From JACNKV01 sp964645915 (GTDB lineage: Bacteria > Fidelibacterota > Marinisomatia > Marinisomatales > JACNKV01), in the NCBI GenBank assembly GCA_964645915.1, contig CAZYDH010000012.1, positions 1 through 46,046 on the forward strand: DNA of 46,046 nt, in the 5' to 3' direction. A program made the translations under genes and the position numbers. Below are positions 36,601 through 44,909 of this stretch, piece after piece. Under the pieces are notes generated by a model. That model ran no database searches and was not told where the DNA came from. It saw nothing but the letters and a program-made list of their open reading frames with translations. Position 1 is the first letter of the stretch; the number at the start of each line of letters is the position of its first letter.

Positions 36601-38262
36601 AGAACCAAAAAACTCACGGATCTCTTCAGGCTCATTTTTTATAATTTTTAAAGATTCAGATTGAGTGTCAGGATAAATAAGTACCGTATTATACTCTTTC
36701 ATATCCCCGACAAGAAACACAGATTTTATCGCTTCAAAATCTTGAAACATATTTTCTATTTTTTGAGGAGAAATAGTTTGACCGCGACTGTTTTTATATA
36801 TTTCTTTTTTTCTGTCTATAATGAAATAGTGACCGTTTTTTTCTTTAAATATATCTCCGGTATGAAACCAACCATTTTGCATCGTAGGAGTAATTGATTC
36901 TCCATAATAACCGGTAGAGATATACGATCCTTTCAATAATAGTTCATCATCTTCTCCAAGAGATAATGTTACCCCGGGAAGTGCACGACCTACTGAATTC
37001 TCTACATAATCATTTTCAGGTGTCATCGTGATTCCTCCGGTGGCTTCTGTCATGCCGTAACCACTTAGTAATTTGATTCCGAATTGGTGGTAAAATCGAA
37101 AAATATCAGGGTCGAGAAAACCTGCTGCGGATAGACCCAATCGTAATTTACCACCGGTAAGCTTGGCTATTGATTGTTCTACCTGTTCAGGTTTTACATC
37201 ATCCAGGGATAAATGTTGTCTAATTTGATCATAGATTTGAATCCAGCGTTTTGGGATGCTGATAAATACAGTTGGTTTAGCAATCGAAAACCCGATCAGT
37301 AAAGATTGGAACATGGTTGTTTCGGCAAAAGTATAGGTCGCTCCATGAAATACAGAACCCATTAATTCTAAAAACCGTCCAAATGTATGATAGAGAGGAA
37401 GGAAGGATAAAAAGACATCATTTTGATTTAGACTGGGAATGGCTAAAGCTCGTGCAAATCGTTTCGAAATAAGATTTGTTTGTGAAAAGATGATACCTTT
37501 TGGATTAGCTGTCGTTCCAGAGGTATACATGATCGTTGCAATACCCTCCATGTCTCCTCGAGTAAGCCGTTCACTGAGTAGAGAATCATCAATTGAATTC
37601 CCTAAATTTAAAAAGGACTTCCAAGATTGGTATGTCGAATTCTGCAGAGAAAAGTTTGGTAGTGTCGTAATTGAGTTTATCGATATTTTCCGTAAAATAC
37701 TCTCAAATAGACTGTAGGATGGACAATCTCCAATGAATATATCTGTTATTCCGGCATGTTGAATGATATATTCTAAGTGCTGAATGCTTGAATTTGCAGG
37801 GATTGGTACTACACGAAATCCATAAGATAAACAGGTAAGGTCAACTAATGCACCTTCTAAGGAGTTTTTTGAAAGAATACCGATCACCGGATGTTCAATC
37901 TTTCTTGTCAAATGTATTAAAGATAACCCAATTTGTTGAATGTATCTCCATGCTTCACGATAGCTTACAGAAGATAAGTTATGTCCTTTGATAGTTTGAA
38001 ACAGAGGTTTGGATGAATATTCTGGAGCACGCTGTAAAAATAATTGACCTGTGTGGAAACCCGATTGCTCAATAAGTTTAACCAATAACTTATACCATTC
38101 ATCTCTTAGTGGAGAATCAGTAAATAATCGGTTGACTTCTGACTTGCTTCCTAATTTTAAAAATTCATGGATGGTTTGTTTATTGGAAGACGATTGTATT
38201 AAAGATTTTGCCTCCTTAATTAAGCTATCGATAGAATATTTAGTATTGTGTTCCTTTGACAT
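33664..38262 (-). CDS. 1532-residue fusion: acyl-CoA-synthetase-like (ANL) domain, large uncharacterised middle, C-terminal GNAT-like domain
   Basis: Residues about 55-610 are an AMP-forming acyl-CoA synthetase of the long-chain type: P-loop YTSGTTANPKG (246-256), YGMTEATGG (402-410), GWFHTGD (464-470), IIDRKKE (481-487) and the likely catalytic lysine K593 in STYKRK. All core motifs are intact, so it should activate a carboxylic acid. Residues about 740-890 are helical with HEAT-like units. Residues about 1000-1200 faintly resemble an aminoglycoside-kinase-like fold, with NPTPTNLIV (1138-1146) where active enzymes have HxDxxxxN. Residues about 1404-1528 look like a GNAT acyltransferase (IEKIVIKPPYRNRLLSKQLLNELF). 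No signal peptide or membrane helix is seen. One polypeptide might thus activate and transfer an acyl group, but this is inference. The gene stands alone, convergent with aspS and divergent from ileS. Confidence 0.8.
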   Translation of the reverse strand: MSKEHNTKYSIDSLIKEAKSLIQSSSNKQTIHEFLKLGSKSEVNRLFTDSPLRDEWYKLLVKLIEQSGFHTGQLFLQRAPEYSSKPLFQTIKGHNLSSVSYREAWRYIQQIGLSLIHLTRKIEHPVIGILSKNSLEGALVDLTCLSYGFRVVPIPANSSIQHLEYIIQHAGITDIFIGDCPSYSLFESILRKISINSITTLPNFSLQNSTYQSWKSFLNLGNSIDDSLLSERLTRGDMEGIATIMYTSGTTANPKGIIFSQTNLISKRFARALAIPSLNQNDVFLSFLPLYHTFGRFLELMGSVFHGATYTFAETTMFQSLLIGFSIAKPTVFISIPKRWIQIYDQIRQHLSLDDVKPEQVEQSIAKLTGGKLRLGLSAAGFLDPDIFRFYHQFGIKLLSGYGMTEATGGITMTPENDYVENSVGRALPGVTLSLGEDDELLLKGSYISTGYYGESITPTMQNGWFHTGDIFKEKNGHYFIIDRKKEIYKNSRGQTISPQKIENMFQDFEAIKSVFLVGDMKEYNTVLIYPDTQSESLKIIKNEPEEIREFFGSLVQSVNNFLSPYERIINFAIIPRDFSTDHGELTSKSTYKRKQILRNFAEIIQPMYEKHYIPIIHGEHEIRIPKWLMREKGVISTDLSWDGAILKAGNHHLTLKGINDSLLIQLGDFEYTNLSTTIHLDDILKSPELWMGNHSLIQFIGDIAFRITLDESSASVQVNCDHLPYGKHPATDILVEDIKFALRKSEYSLKSLHQAGIILLQDDQYRALIALNYLYQTIENRNSDLKSLAIKLLMRAQAHPSPKIRVKSLEYLLPHISGELFIELVFKTFKSIQSVEIIEDMVLQTNFLEKTHFNAIIEYLKILRLNPNDISTTPSSLIDILLRTITHYGILHPTSYIWVRAELTFWDQKVYPSSIQKSAKNALQVLTKGFQSWLGNNHQLAIDRETGEEYTWEDVITFENNVENPHRILLHDVFKKTPILREAVFLFSKRRLIQLDDILHRGMWISLLAKNHGKSIYRVLVQTRDGDSFNFVININDSLDPAFIQDEIQLLIMMGSSMHGDKLVEDFGGYWPKFNLYSEEYISGENLQQYLERNESEIAEKKAIDRWQMRWLHFIWNGLKAYLEFYKRSDHTLSIANPTPTNLIVPEFDYSIGTRLISISDRKEVHHFYEVLLDLYEIFILKTESSFLGLQRMADWELVFTTLMEVFKIKKGITLLNEIKSEINSNTQLKRRASKLGLTIKRIEVFIDEVQPNGVLTKPVVFASLRYERWLNLNENATIKARGTILQELYKEYRLKTLLKEYPETRIRFFKMTCFKDASPELTQTLEALQKQLRSREIKLPELDSHLQVVVNSNKITEDERYFLTRLLFEHIDASQEGELISWEIGDKGRLDLISMAEDKHGDTYRIRPPFHPKEIANFHTILTQSHLTSRFQQNHDFLFIVNQNNHLVGGIYWKEVNSQTAYIEKIVIKPPYRNRLLSKQLLNELFSRLQNRRFDYVTVGFFQAGLFYKYDFKIDKKFGGLVKSLSFENE

Positions 38263-38455
38263 CTTGATCAGAATTTTACCAGGGAAATTACACTTGAATA
38301 CTCATTTATTGTATGAAATCATTTTTACTATAAGACCATCTACTTTTCTTTAATATATTAATAAATAGATATTAAAACACATCATTGGTTAAGAGGTGAA
38401 TTACAATTAAATTTAAGTTCGTATTAAAACAGAATTATTAGAATTTCCTAAAGAT
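38263..38455. promoter_or_regulatory. divergent intergenic region upstream of ileS
   Basis: This 193-base, very AT-rich gap is the longest gene-free stretch. It must hold the promoters of the minus-strand fusion gene and of ileS. An 8-bp inverted repeat TTTAATAT (38349-38356) / ATATTAAA (38369-38376) lies near the middle. I see no T-box leader, no terminator and no ORF of note. Confidence 0.3.
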
Positions 38456-41400
38456 ATGACGATTAAAAAAGTAGACTCAAAGATCAATTTTATAGAGATG
38501 GAACATCGGATTTTGGATTACTGGGAGCAGAACCAAACATTCCAAAAATTGGTGGAACAGAATAAAGATAAACCCTCTTGGAGTTTTATTGATGGACCGA
38601 TTACAGCCAACAATCCAATGGGAGTACACCATGCTTGGGGTCGAACACTAAAGGACCTTCATCAGCGGTATAAAGCGATGACGGGTCATCAACTTCGATA
38701 TCAAAATGGTTTTGATTGCCAAGGACTTTGGGTAGAAGTGGAAGTTGAAAAGGAATTAGGGTTTCACACAAAACGTGAAGTAGAAGAATTTGGAATTGAA
38801 AAATTTGTAAAATTATGTAAAGATCGAGTAAAAAAATATTCCGGGATTCAAACCGAACAATCCAAAAGACTTGGTTATTGGATGGACTGGGAGAATTCTT
38901 ATTATACGATGTCTGATGAAAATAATTACACTATCTGGACATTCTTAAAAAAATTATTCGATGAAGGTAAAATATATCGTGGGAAAGATGTTGTTCCATG
39001 GTCGGGTAGATCAGGGACCTCTTATTCACAAATGGAGATTATTGAAGGGCGGAAATTAGTCGCGCACGATGCAATTTTTGTTCGATTCCCATTAAAAGGC
39101 AGAGAAAATGAATATCTTTTAATCTGGACTACCACTCCTTGGACGCTTACATCTAATGTTGCTGCTGCTGTCAATAAAAACTTGAATTATGTTAAGGTAA
39201 AAGCTGTAGATGGCTCTTTCTATTATTTTGCAGAAGAAAACCTCAAATATCAACGCCTGGAAAAACAATTTAAAGAAAAGAAACAATGGGTAGATGGAGT
39301 TCCTAAGCTAAAAACCATTGAACAGATCTTTAAAGAACATGGTGGATTTGTTATTGAATATACCATCAAAGGAGAAGAGATGATCGGTTGGGAATATGAA
39401 GGACCGTTCGATCATTTTAAAGCACAGAAAGAAAAGGGTGGTTATCCATTCATAAATGAATCGTTATCCGAATCAGGAGTGACCTGTCATAAAGTTATTG
39501 ATGGTGGTAAAGATGATATTGGGAACGATATTGTAGTTGCGGGTGAAGGAACCGGAATTGTTCACATTGCTCCGGGTTGTGGTGATGTGGATCATGTTAT
39601 GGGGAAAAAACTCGGATTAGTGAATATCGCTCCACTGGATGAAAGCTCATGTTTTATCGAGGGATTTGATTGGTTAACCGGTAAAAGTGCTACTGCCGAA
39701 GAAACAAAAGATGATATCATCAACGATCTGAAAGAAAGAAAAATATTAATTCATGTAGAAAAATATCCTCATATCTATCCTCATTGCTGGAGATCAGGAG
39801 ATGAACTGGTCTTTAGAATTGTGGATGAATGGTATATCAACATGGATTGGCGTGATAGAATCAAAAAGATCGTTAAAGATATTAACTGGATACCCGAATG
39901 GGGTTATGATCGTGAGATGGAATGGCTCAATAATATGGGCGATTGGATGATCTCTAAAAAACGCTTTTGGGGATTAGCTCTACCTATTTGGACATTTGAA
40001 GACGGATCATATTATGTTGTTGGTTCTAAAGAAGAATTAAAAGAATTAGCTGTTGAAGGCTGGGAACAGTTTGAAGGAAACAGTCCGCATCGCCCTTGGA
40101 TTGATAAGGTTAAAATCCGTCATCCTGAAACGGGATTGATCGGTAAGCGAATTTTAGACGTCGGTAACCCGTGGTTGGATGCAGGGATTGTTCCGTATTC
40201 AACCTTAGATTACACAACTAATCGGGAACATTGGGAAAAATGGTTCCCTGCTGAGTTTATTACAGAATGTTTTCCGGGACAGTTTCGAAATTGGTTCTAT
40301 TCATTATTAGCAATGTCTGCTCTGCTTGAGGAAAAAACGCCATTTAAGACGTTGTTAGGTCATGCACTGGTGAAAGATGAAACAGGCAGGGATATGCATA
40401 AATCATGGGGCAATGCGATTTGGTTTGATGATGCTGCGGAAAAAATGGGCGTTGACGTAATGAGATGGCTGTATATCAATCAAAATGTTGAACACAATCT
40501 CTTATTTGGTTATGGTCCTGCAAATGAGATTAGAAAAAAACTGCTGACTTTATGGAATTCTTACTCATTTTTCTCTACGTATGCCGCAGTGGACGGATTT
40601 GATCCGATCACAACTCAAGTTAGTGAAGATGATCTAAATATTTTAGATAAATGGATCCGTTCAAAAATGCATGAATTGATCCGGGATGCTCATACCAGTT
40701 TTAAAGAATATCGTGTCGATAAGTTCATGAGAAAAGTCGATAAATTCTTAGAAGATCTTTCTAACTGGTATATTCGTAGGAATCGTAGAAGATTTTGGAA
40801 AAGCGACAATGACTCTGATAAGTTGACAGCGTATCATACATTATACGAAGTACTATTGAACACCGTGAAGTTATTGTCTCCAATGTTACCTTTCATTACG
40901 GAAGAGATGTATCAGAATCTTAAAAAAGAAACAGATAAAGAGAGTGTTCACCTTTGTGAATATCCAATTGCTGTTTCAGAGTATATTGATGATACATTGA
41001 TGCGTCAGGTTGATGCCCAGAAAAAACTGGTTGAATTAGGAAGATCAGCAAGAAATAAAGCAAATCTGAAAATACGCCAACCTTTGCAGATACTAAAGTA
41101 TCACATTAAAGATAGTAGTATATCTAGCTTTATATTAAGAAATAAAGAAGTGATATTAGATGAATTAAATGTGAAATTGCTTGTTGAATCTGACGATCCT
41201 TTAGAATTGATCTCATATACGGTAAAACCAAATTTACCGGTACTTGGTCAGAAATATGGGAGAGATTTGAATGTTATACAAACTATGCTTAAAGATATAG
41301 ATGGAAGCGTAATTGTATCAACATTGCAGAACAATAAGGAAATTGTTTTAGATAAAGAAAGTAAAACATTCACATTGTCTTGGGAAGATATCCTAGTTAC

Positions 41401-41740
41401 AAAAGAATCTCCTGAAGGTTTTTCATCTGCTTCTGATGAAGGAATAACCGTTGCGTTAGAAACATCATTGACTGAAGAATTGAAGCAAGAAGGAATTGTG
41501 CGTGATGTGATCCGTCAAGTTCAGATCATGCGTAAAGATGCAAACTTTGCTGTTGAAGATCGTATACATGTATTTGGTGAATTCCCGGATAGCATCAATA
41601 ATGCGATTCAAAATCACAAAGAATATTTTTGTAATGAAACACTTACTAAACAAATTGACCCTATTTTTCAAGAGGGAGAATATCATACAAGTTTCACTAT
41701 ACAAGGTGAATCAATTACCTTAGGTATTAAACGAATTTGA
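38456..41740 (+). CDS. ileS: isoleucine--tRNA ligase with altered class I signature motifs
   Basis: 1094 residues, class I synthetase of the longer IleRS2-like (eukaryote-like) type. The first signature reads G56-V-H-H59 within PMGVHHAWGRTLKD, where HxGH is canonical. The second reads D646-M-H-K-S650 within GRDMHKSWGN, instead of KMSKS, keeping the K-S pair. The CP1 editing domain is present (WTTTPWTLTSN; GTGIVHIAPGCGDVD). The anticodon-binding domain (YIRRNRRRFWKS) and a long C-terminal region of the DUF5915 kind follow. It should still charge tRNA-Ile, because no other copy is visible and the gene sits in the usual ileS-lspA neighbourhood. A GxHH signature has been described in mupirocin-hyper-resistant IleRS2. 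Confidence 0.95.
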   Translation: MTIKKVDSKINFIEMEHRILDYWEQNQTFQKLVEQNKDKPSWSFIDGPITANNPMGVHHAWGRTLKDLHQRYKAMTGHQLRYQNGFDCQGLWVEVEVEKELGFHTKREVEEFGIEKFVKLCKDRVKKYSGIQTEQSKRLGYWMDWENSYYTMSDENNYTIWTFLKKLFDEGKIYRGKDVVPWSGRSGTSYSQMEIIEGRKLVAHDAIFVRFPLKGRENEYLLIWTTTPWTLTSNVAAAVNKNLNYVKVKAVDGSFYYFAEENLKYQRLEKQFKEKKQWVDGVPKLKTIEQIFKEHGGFVIEYTIKGEEMIGWEYEGPFDHFKAQKEKGGYPFINESLSESGVTCHKVIDGGKDDIGNDIVVAGEGTGIVHIAPGCGDVDHVMGKKLGLVNIAPLDESSCFIEGFDWLTGKSATAEETKDDIINDLKERKILIHVEKYPHIYPHCWRSGDELVFRIVDEWYINMDWRDRIKKIVKDINWIPEWGYDREMEWLNNMGDWMISKKRFWGLALPIWTFEDGSYYVVGSKEELKELAVEGWEQFEGNSPHRPWIDKVKIRHPETGLIGKRILDVGNPWLDAGIVPYSTLDYTTNREHWEKWFPAEFITECFPGQFRNWFYSLLAMSALLEEKTPFKTLLGHALVKDETGRDMHKSWGNAIWFDDAAEKMGVDVMRWLYINQNVEHNLLFGYGPANEIRKKLLTLWNSYSFFSTYAAVDGFDPITTQVSEDDLNILDKWIRSKMHELIRDAHTSFKEYRVDKFMRKVDKFLEDLSNWYIRRNRRRFWKSDNDSDKLTAYHTLYEVLLNTVKLLSPMLPFITEEMYQNLKKETDKESVHLCEYPIAVSEYIDDTLMRQVDAQKKLVELGRSARNKANLKIRQPLQILKYHIKDSSISSFILRNKEVILDELNVKLLVESDDPLELISYTVKPNLPVLGQKYGRDLNVIQTMLKDIDGSVIVSTLQNNKEIVLDKESKTFTLSWEDILVTKESPEGFSSASDEGITVALETSLTEELKQEGIVRDVIRQVQIMRKDANFAVEDRIHVFGEFPDSINNAIQNHKEYFCNETLTKQIDPIFQEGEYHTSFTIQGESITLGIKRI

Positions 41741-41758
41741 AATCAAACGAGGTACAAA

Positions 41759-42157
41759 ATGGCAAATAAGAAAAAATACACAAAAGCTGAATTAAAAAAA
41801 TTCCGTAATCTAATCATGGAGAAGATGGACGCGGCTGTAAAAGACTCCGAAAGTATTAAAGAGTCTATGGGAAATAATTTTTCGTCTGATGCCGGACTAT
41901 CACCGGATTCAGTCTACAGTGTGCATATGGCAGACGCCGGAACAGATTCTCACGAACGGGAGAAAAGTTATTTATTTATGGCCAGAGAAAGTGCATATTA
42001 TCGTAATCTGGAAGATGCTCTTGAAAGAATTGACAGTGGAGAGTTTGGTGTATGCAAACTTTGTGAAGAGCTTATTCCGATGGAAAGAATGATTGAAGTT
42101 CCGAATGCGACTAAATGTGTTGGTTGTAAAACAAAGGAGAAACTAAACCTTTTATGA
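41759..42157 (+). CDS. TraR/DksA family zinc-finger protein
   Basis: 132 residues. An N-terminal coiled-coil part (about 8-90) contains the acidic tip-like ADAGTD, and a C4 zinc finger follows: C99, C102, C120, C123 in FGVCKLC and ATKCVGC. The ERIDSGEFGVC segment is the family hallmark. Members act in the secondary channel of RNA polymerase; whether this one works with ppGpp is unknown. Placement between ileS and lspA is seen in Bacteroidetes-related genomes. It overlaps lspA as ATGA. Confidence 0.9.
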   Translation: MANKKKYTKAELKKFRNLIMEKMDAAVKDSESIKESMGNNFSSDAGLSPDSVYSVHMADAGTDSHEREKSYLFMARESAYYRNLEDALERIDSGEFGVCKLCEELIPMERMIEVPNATKCVGCKTKEKLNLL

Positions 42158-42627
42158 CTGTCCTTAGTATCACTGCTGTCATTATTGTCTTGGACCAGAT
42201 CACAAAGATATTGGTTCGCCAAAATATGACGGTGAATATGACTTCAATTCCGGTTATTCAAGATTTTTTCCATTTAACATATGTTGCAAACGATGGAATG
42301 GCATTTGGAATTAATTTTACCGGTGGGATTTACGTTTTTACTTTTGCTTCAATTATAATGACAATCTTTCTAACTTATTATTTATGGACGGTCAGAGATT
42401 CATCGTTGCTCTTGAGGAGTTCGTTAGCGCTGATCCTCGGTGGGGCAATAGGAAATCTCATTGACCGTGTGTTATTTAAAGAAGTGACTGATTTCTTCCA
42501 CTTCATTTTTGGAAATTATGATTGGTATATCTTTAATATTGCCGATTCTGCTGTTACAGTTGGTATGATTTTATTTTTAATTTATACTATCTTTTTAGAA
42601 CCTAAACAAAAAACTGAAATTATTTGA
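42154..42627 (+). CDS. lspA: lipoprotein signal peptidase (signal peptidase II)
   Basis: 157 residues with four membrane helices. The catalytic aspartates are D113 (VTDFFHF) and D131 (FNIADSAV), and GGAIGNLIDRV is the conserved loop. It removes signal peptides from prolipoproteins in the inner membrane. The start overlaps the DksA-like gene by 4 bases (ATGA), and the stop overlaps the rluD start. Confidence 0.95.
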   Translation: MTVLSITAVIIVLDQITKILVRQNMTVNMTSIPVIQDFFHLTYVANDGMAFGINFTGGIYVFTFASIIMTIFLTYYLWTVRDSSLLLRSSLALILGGAIGNLIDRVLFKEVTDFFHFIFGNYDWYIFNIADSAVTVGMILFLIYTIFLEPKQKTEII

Positions 42628-43589
42628 CAGAAGAACATTTTATTGTTGAGACAGGTGGTAGCCGTCTTGACCAATTTCTTGCTGAGAAGCTGGATACACT
42701 ATCTCGAACGAGAATAAAACAGCTGATTCTTGAGGAAAAAATCACTGTTAATAATCAAACCGTTAAACCGGGTTATCGTTTAGATGTCTCCGATCAAATT
42801 TCCGTTCAGATTCCCGCCGAAACGACACCAATTGAAATCATTGAACCCGAAGATATTCCCATAGAGATTATTTACGAGGATGAGTCGATCATTGTTATCA
42901 ATAAACAAGCAGGATTGGTCGTTCATCCCGGTGCCGGACGACAAACCGGAACTCTTGTTCATGCGTTATTGCATCATTTTAATCAATTATCGGATATAAA
43001 CGGTCCAATGAGACCCGGGATCATCCATCGCCTGGATATGGAGACTTCCGGAGTTATGGTTATTGCAAAAACAAACCAAGCACACCAATACCTAGCGAAA
43101 CAATTTGAAAATCGAATCGTAAGAAAAAAGTATGTAGGTATTACGTGGGGAGATTGGACAAAAATATCAGGAATAATTGATGATCCTATTCAAAGGAAAA
43201 GATCTGACCCCACTTCTTATGCCATTTCGAGTAGTGGTAGAGAAGCAAAAACGGATTATGAAGTGATACAATCCTATCGATATCTGAGCATGGTAGAGTT
43301 TTATCCAAAAACGGGGAGAACTCATCAGATTCGTGTTCACTCAGCTTCGAAAGGGCATCCGATTTTTGGCGATGAAAAATATTCAGGTGGTTCATCTCGC
43401 ATTAAAGGGTTCCTGCCCGAGATATCAAAAAAAATAGAAGAGATGCTAAAAAAGATTAACCGTCATGCGCTTCACGCAAAGCAGTTGGAAATAATACATC
43501 CTGAAACAAGTAAGTCGCAAATTTTTGTAGCTTCTTTACCAGAAGATATGAAAACTGTACTAGAAAAATTGGAGACGGGTTTTGTCTGA
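42624..43589 (+). CDS. rluD: RluD-family 23S rRNA pseudouridine synthase
   Basis: 321 residues from TTG 42624, which overlaps the lspA stop (TTGA). The N-terminal S4 RNA-binding domain (SRLDQFLAEKL to about residue 62) is complete only with this start. The catalytic aspartate is D138 in HRLDMETSG. GRTHQIRVHSASKGHPIFGDEKY is the RluA/D motif. It isomerises uridines in helix 69 or similar sites of 23S rRNA; the exact target is not certain. Confidence 0.93.
   Translation: MTEEHFIVETGGSRLDQFLAEKLDTLSRTRIKQLILEEKITVNNQTVKPGYRLDVSDQISVQIPAETTPIEIIEPEDIPIEIIYEDESIIVINKQAGLVVHPGAGRQTGTLVHALLHHFNQLSDINGPMRPGIIHRLDMETSGVMVIAKTNQAHQYLAKQFENRIVRKKYVGITWGDWTKISGIIDDPIQRKRSDPTSYAISSSGREAKTDYEVIQSYRYLSMVEFYPKTGRTHQIRVHSASKGHPIFGDEKYSGGSSRIKGFLPEISKKIEEMLKKINRHALHAKQLEIIHPETSKSQIFVASLPEDMKTVLEKLETGFV
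43571..43574 (+). promoter_or_regulatory. GGAG ribosome-binding site fixing the xerC start
   Basis: GGAG inside the end of rluD lies 7 bases before TTG 43582 but 19 bases before the in-frame ATG 43594. It therefore supports the TTG as the recombinase start, with an 8-base overlap with rluD. Confidence 0.55.
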
Positions 43590-44508
43590 TTATATGACTG
43601 AATTTGTGGATGATTATCTAGCATATCTAGAAAAAGAACGGGGATATTCATTATACACAATTCAATCTTATAGAAATGATCTGACCAAATTTATTGATTT
43701 CTGTGATCAATATTTTGGCGAACATTTAAAAGATATTGTTCGAATCGACAAACTAACAATTCGACATTTCTTAGGGAATGAGTTTGAAAAAGGATTATCA
43801 AGTAAAACTGTTGCCCGACGGTTAGCGACAATTAAGTCAATGTATAAATATTTGATGCGAGCTGAAGTGGTGAAAGACAATCCTTCGGCATATGTAAAAA
43901 CACCAAAAACTGAAAAAAAACTCCCCATTTATCTTGATATAAAAACAGTTGAGAAACTTATGGAATATCCTTCTGATAAAACGTTTTATGGAATCAGAGA
44001 TCGGGCGATATTAGAATTGTTATATAGTACGGGAATTCGGTTAGGAGAATTGGTTCAATTAAATATTTCAGATATTCAATTTGATAAAAATTTATTAAAA
44101 GTAATGGGAAAAGGTGGTAAAGAAAGGTTGACTCCTTTTGGAAATCGTGCAAAAATTAGTATTGAGAATTTCCTGAATATGCGAGAAATTTGTTTACAAT
44201 CTATCCCTGATAACACTCCTGTGTTTGTTACGACCAATAATAAACGTCTATCAAGAGATACAATCCAGAAGAACATCCGTAGATATGTCCGTCAATTTGC
44301 TGAAGGAACCGGATTAGGTCCACATATATTACGACATTCATTTGCGACACATCTTATGGACAGAGGAGCGGACATTCGCACGGTTCAAGAGTTATTGGGG
44401 CATAGCAGTTTATCTTCAACGCAAATTTATACGCACGTTCAACCGGAAAAAATGAGACGGATTCATCAACAAGCACATCCTCATGGACAGCGTTCAGATA
44501 AGAAATGA
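43582..44508 (+). CDS. xerC: Xer tyrosine recombinase
   Basis: 308 residues from TTG 43582. The N-terminal SAM-like core-binding domain (about 8-95) is followed by the catalytic domain with the full R-K-H-R-H-Y set: R153 (STGIRLGEL), the Lys of GKGGKER, H248 and R251 (HILRH), H274 (LLGHSS) and Y283 (QIYTHV). Size and context fit XerC or XerD, which resolve chromosome dimers at dif. The choice of XerC rests on its place next to hpf, a common order in FCB genomes; it is not proven. Confidence 0.9.
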   Translation: MSDYMTEFVDDYLAYLEKERGYSLYTIQSYRNDLTKFIDFCDQYFGEHLKDIVRIDKLTIRHFLGNEFEKGLSSKTVARRLATIKSMYKYLMRAEVVKDNPSAYVKTPKTEKKLPIYLDIKTVEKLMEYPSDKTFYGIRDRAILELLYSTGIRLGELVQLNISDIQFDKNLLKVMGKGGKERLTPFGNRAKISIENFLNMREICLQSIPDNTPVFVTTNNKRLSRDTIQKNIRRYVRQFAEGTGLGPHILRHSFATHLMDRGADIRTVQELLGHSSLSSTQIYTHVQPEKMRRIHQQAHPHGQRSDKK

Positions 44509-44553
44509 TGAATCGCTAGAATAATCATCCATAACAATCGAAAGGGAACTACT

Positions 44554-44841
44554 ATGACAATTGAATTCACTGCCAGACATCTTCATGCACCTGAGAACTT
44601 AAAAGAGTATGCTCATAATGAAGTAAAACGTATTTACAAAGTTTTTGACCGAGCCACTCATTGTCATATCATTTTATCCCATGAAAATAAATCATTTACC
44701 ACCGAGATTAATTTATCTTTACCGCAAAAGCAATTAAATGTAAAAGAAACTACAGATAATATCACTAAATCTATAGACGGTGCTGTGAGTAAAATGATGA
44801 AACGAGTAGAAAAGGTAAAAGGTAAAACCTACCATAAATAA
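44554..44841 (+). CDS. hpf: ribosome hibernation promoting factor, short form
   Basis: 95 residues, so the short HPF/YfiA type without the C-terminal dimer domain. The beta-alpha fold is seen in IEFTARHLHAPENLKEYAHNEV and TEINLSLPQKQLNVKETTDN, with basic helices for rRNA binding. It stalls idle ribosomes in stationary phase. AAAGGGAAC before ATG 44554 is a good ribosome-binding site. No terminator is seen in 44842-44909. Confidence 0.92.
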   Translation: MTIEFTARHLHAPENLKEYAHNEVKRIYKVFDRATHCHIILSHENKSFTTEINLSLPQKQLNVKETTDNITKSIDGAVSKMMKRVEKVKGKTYHK

Positions 44842-44909
44842 TGTCTCTCAGAAATAATAGAGGATCCCATATCCCATATTTCTAAATACCTAATAAAAGA
44901 TAATTCAAA

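Noticed and set aside
33664..38262. Horizontal island around the fusion gene
   Set aside because: No integrase, repeat, tRNA or insertion-sequence trace flanks it, and its base composition looks like its neighbours by eye.
38263..38455. T-box or other riboswitch before ileS
   Set aside because: No T-box sequence, antiterminator or terminator hairpin is visible, and T-boxes are mainly a Gram-positive feature.
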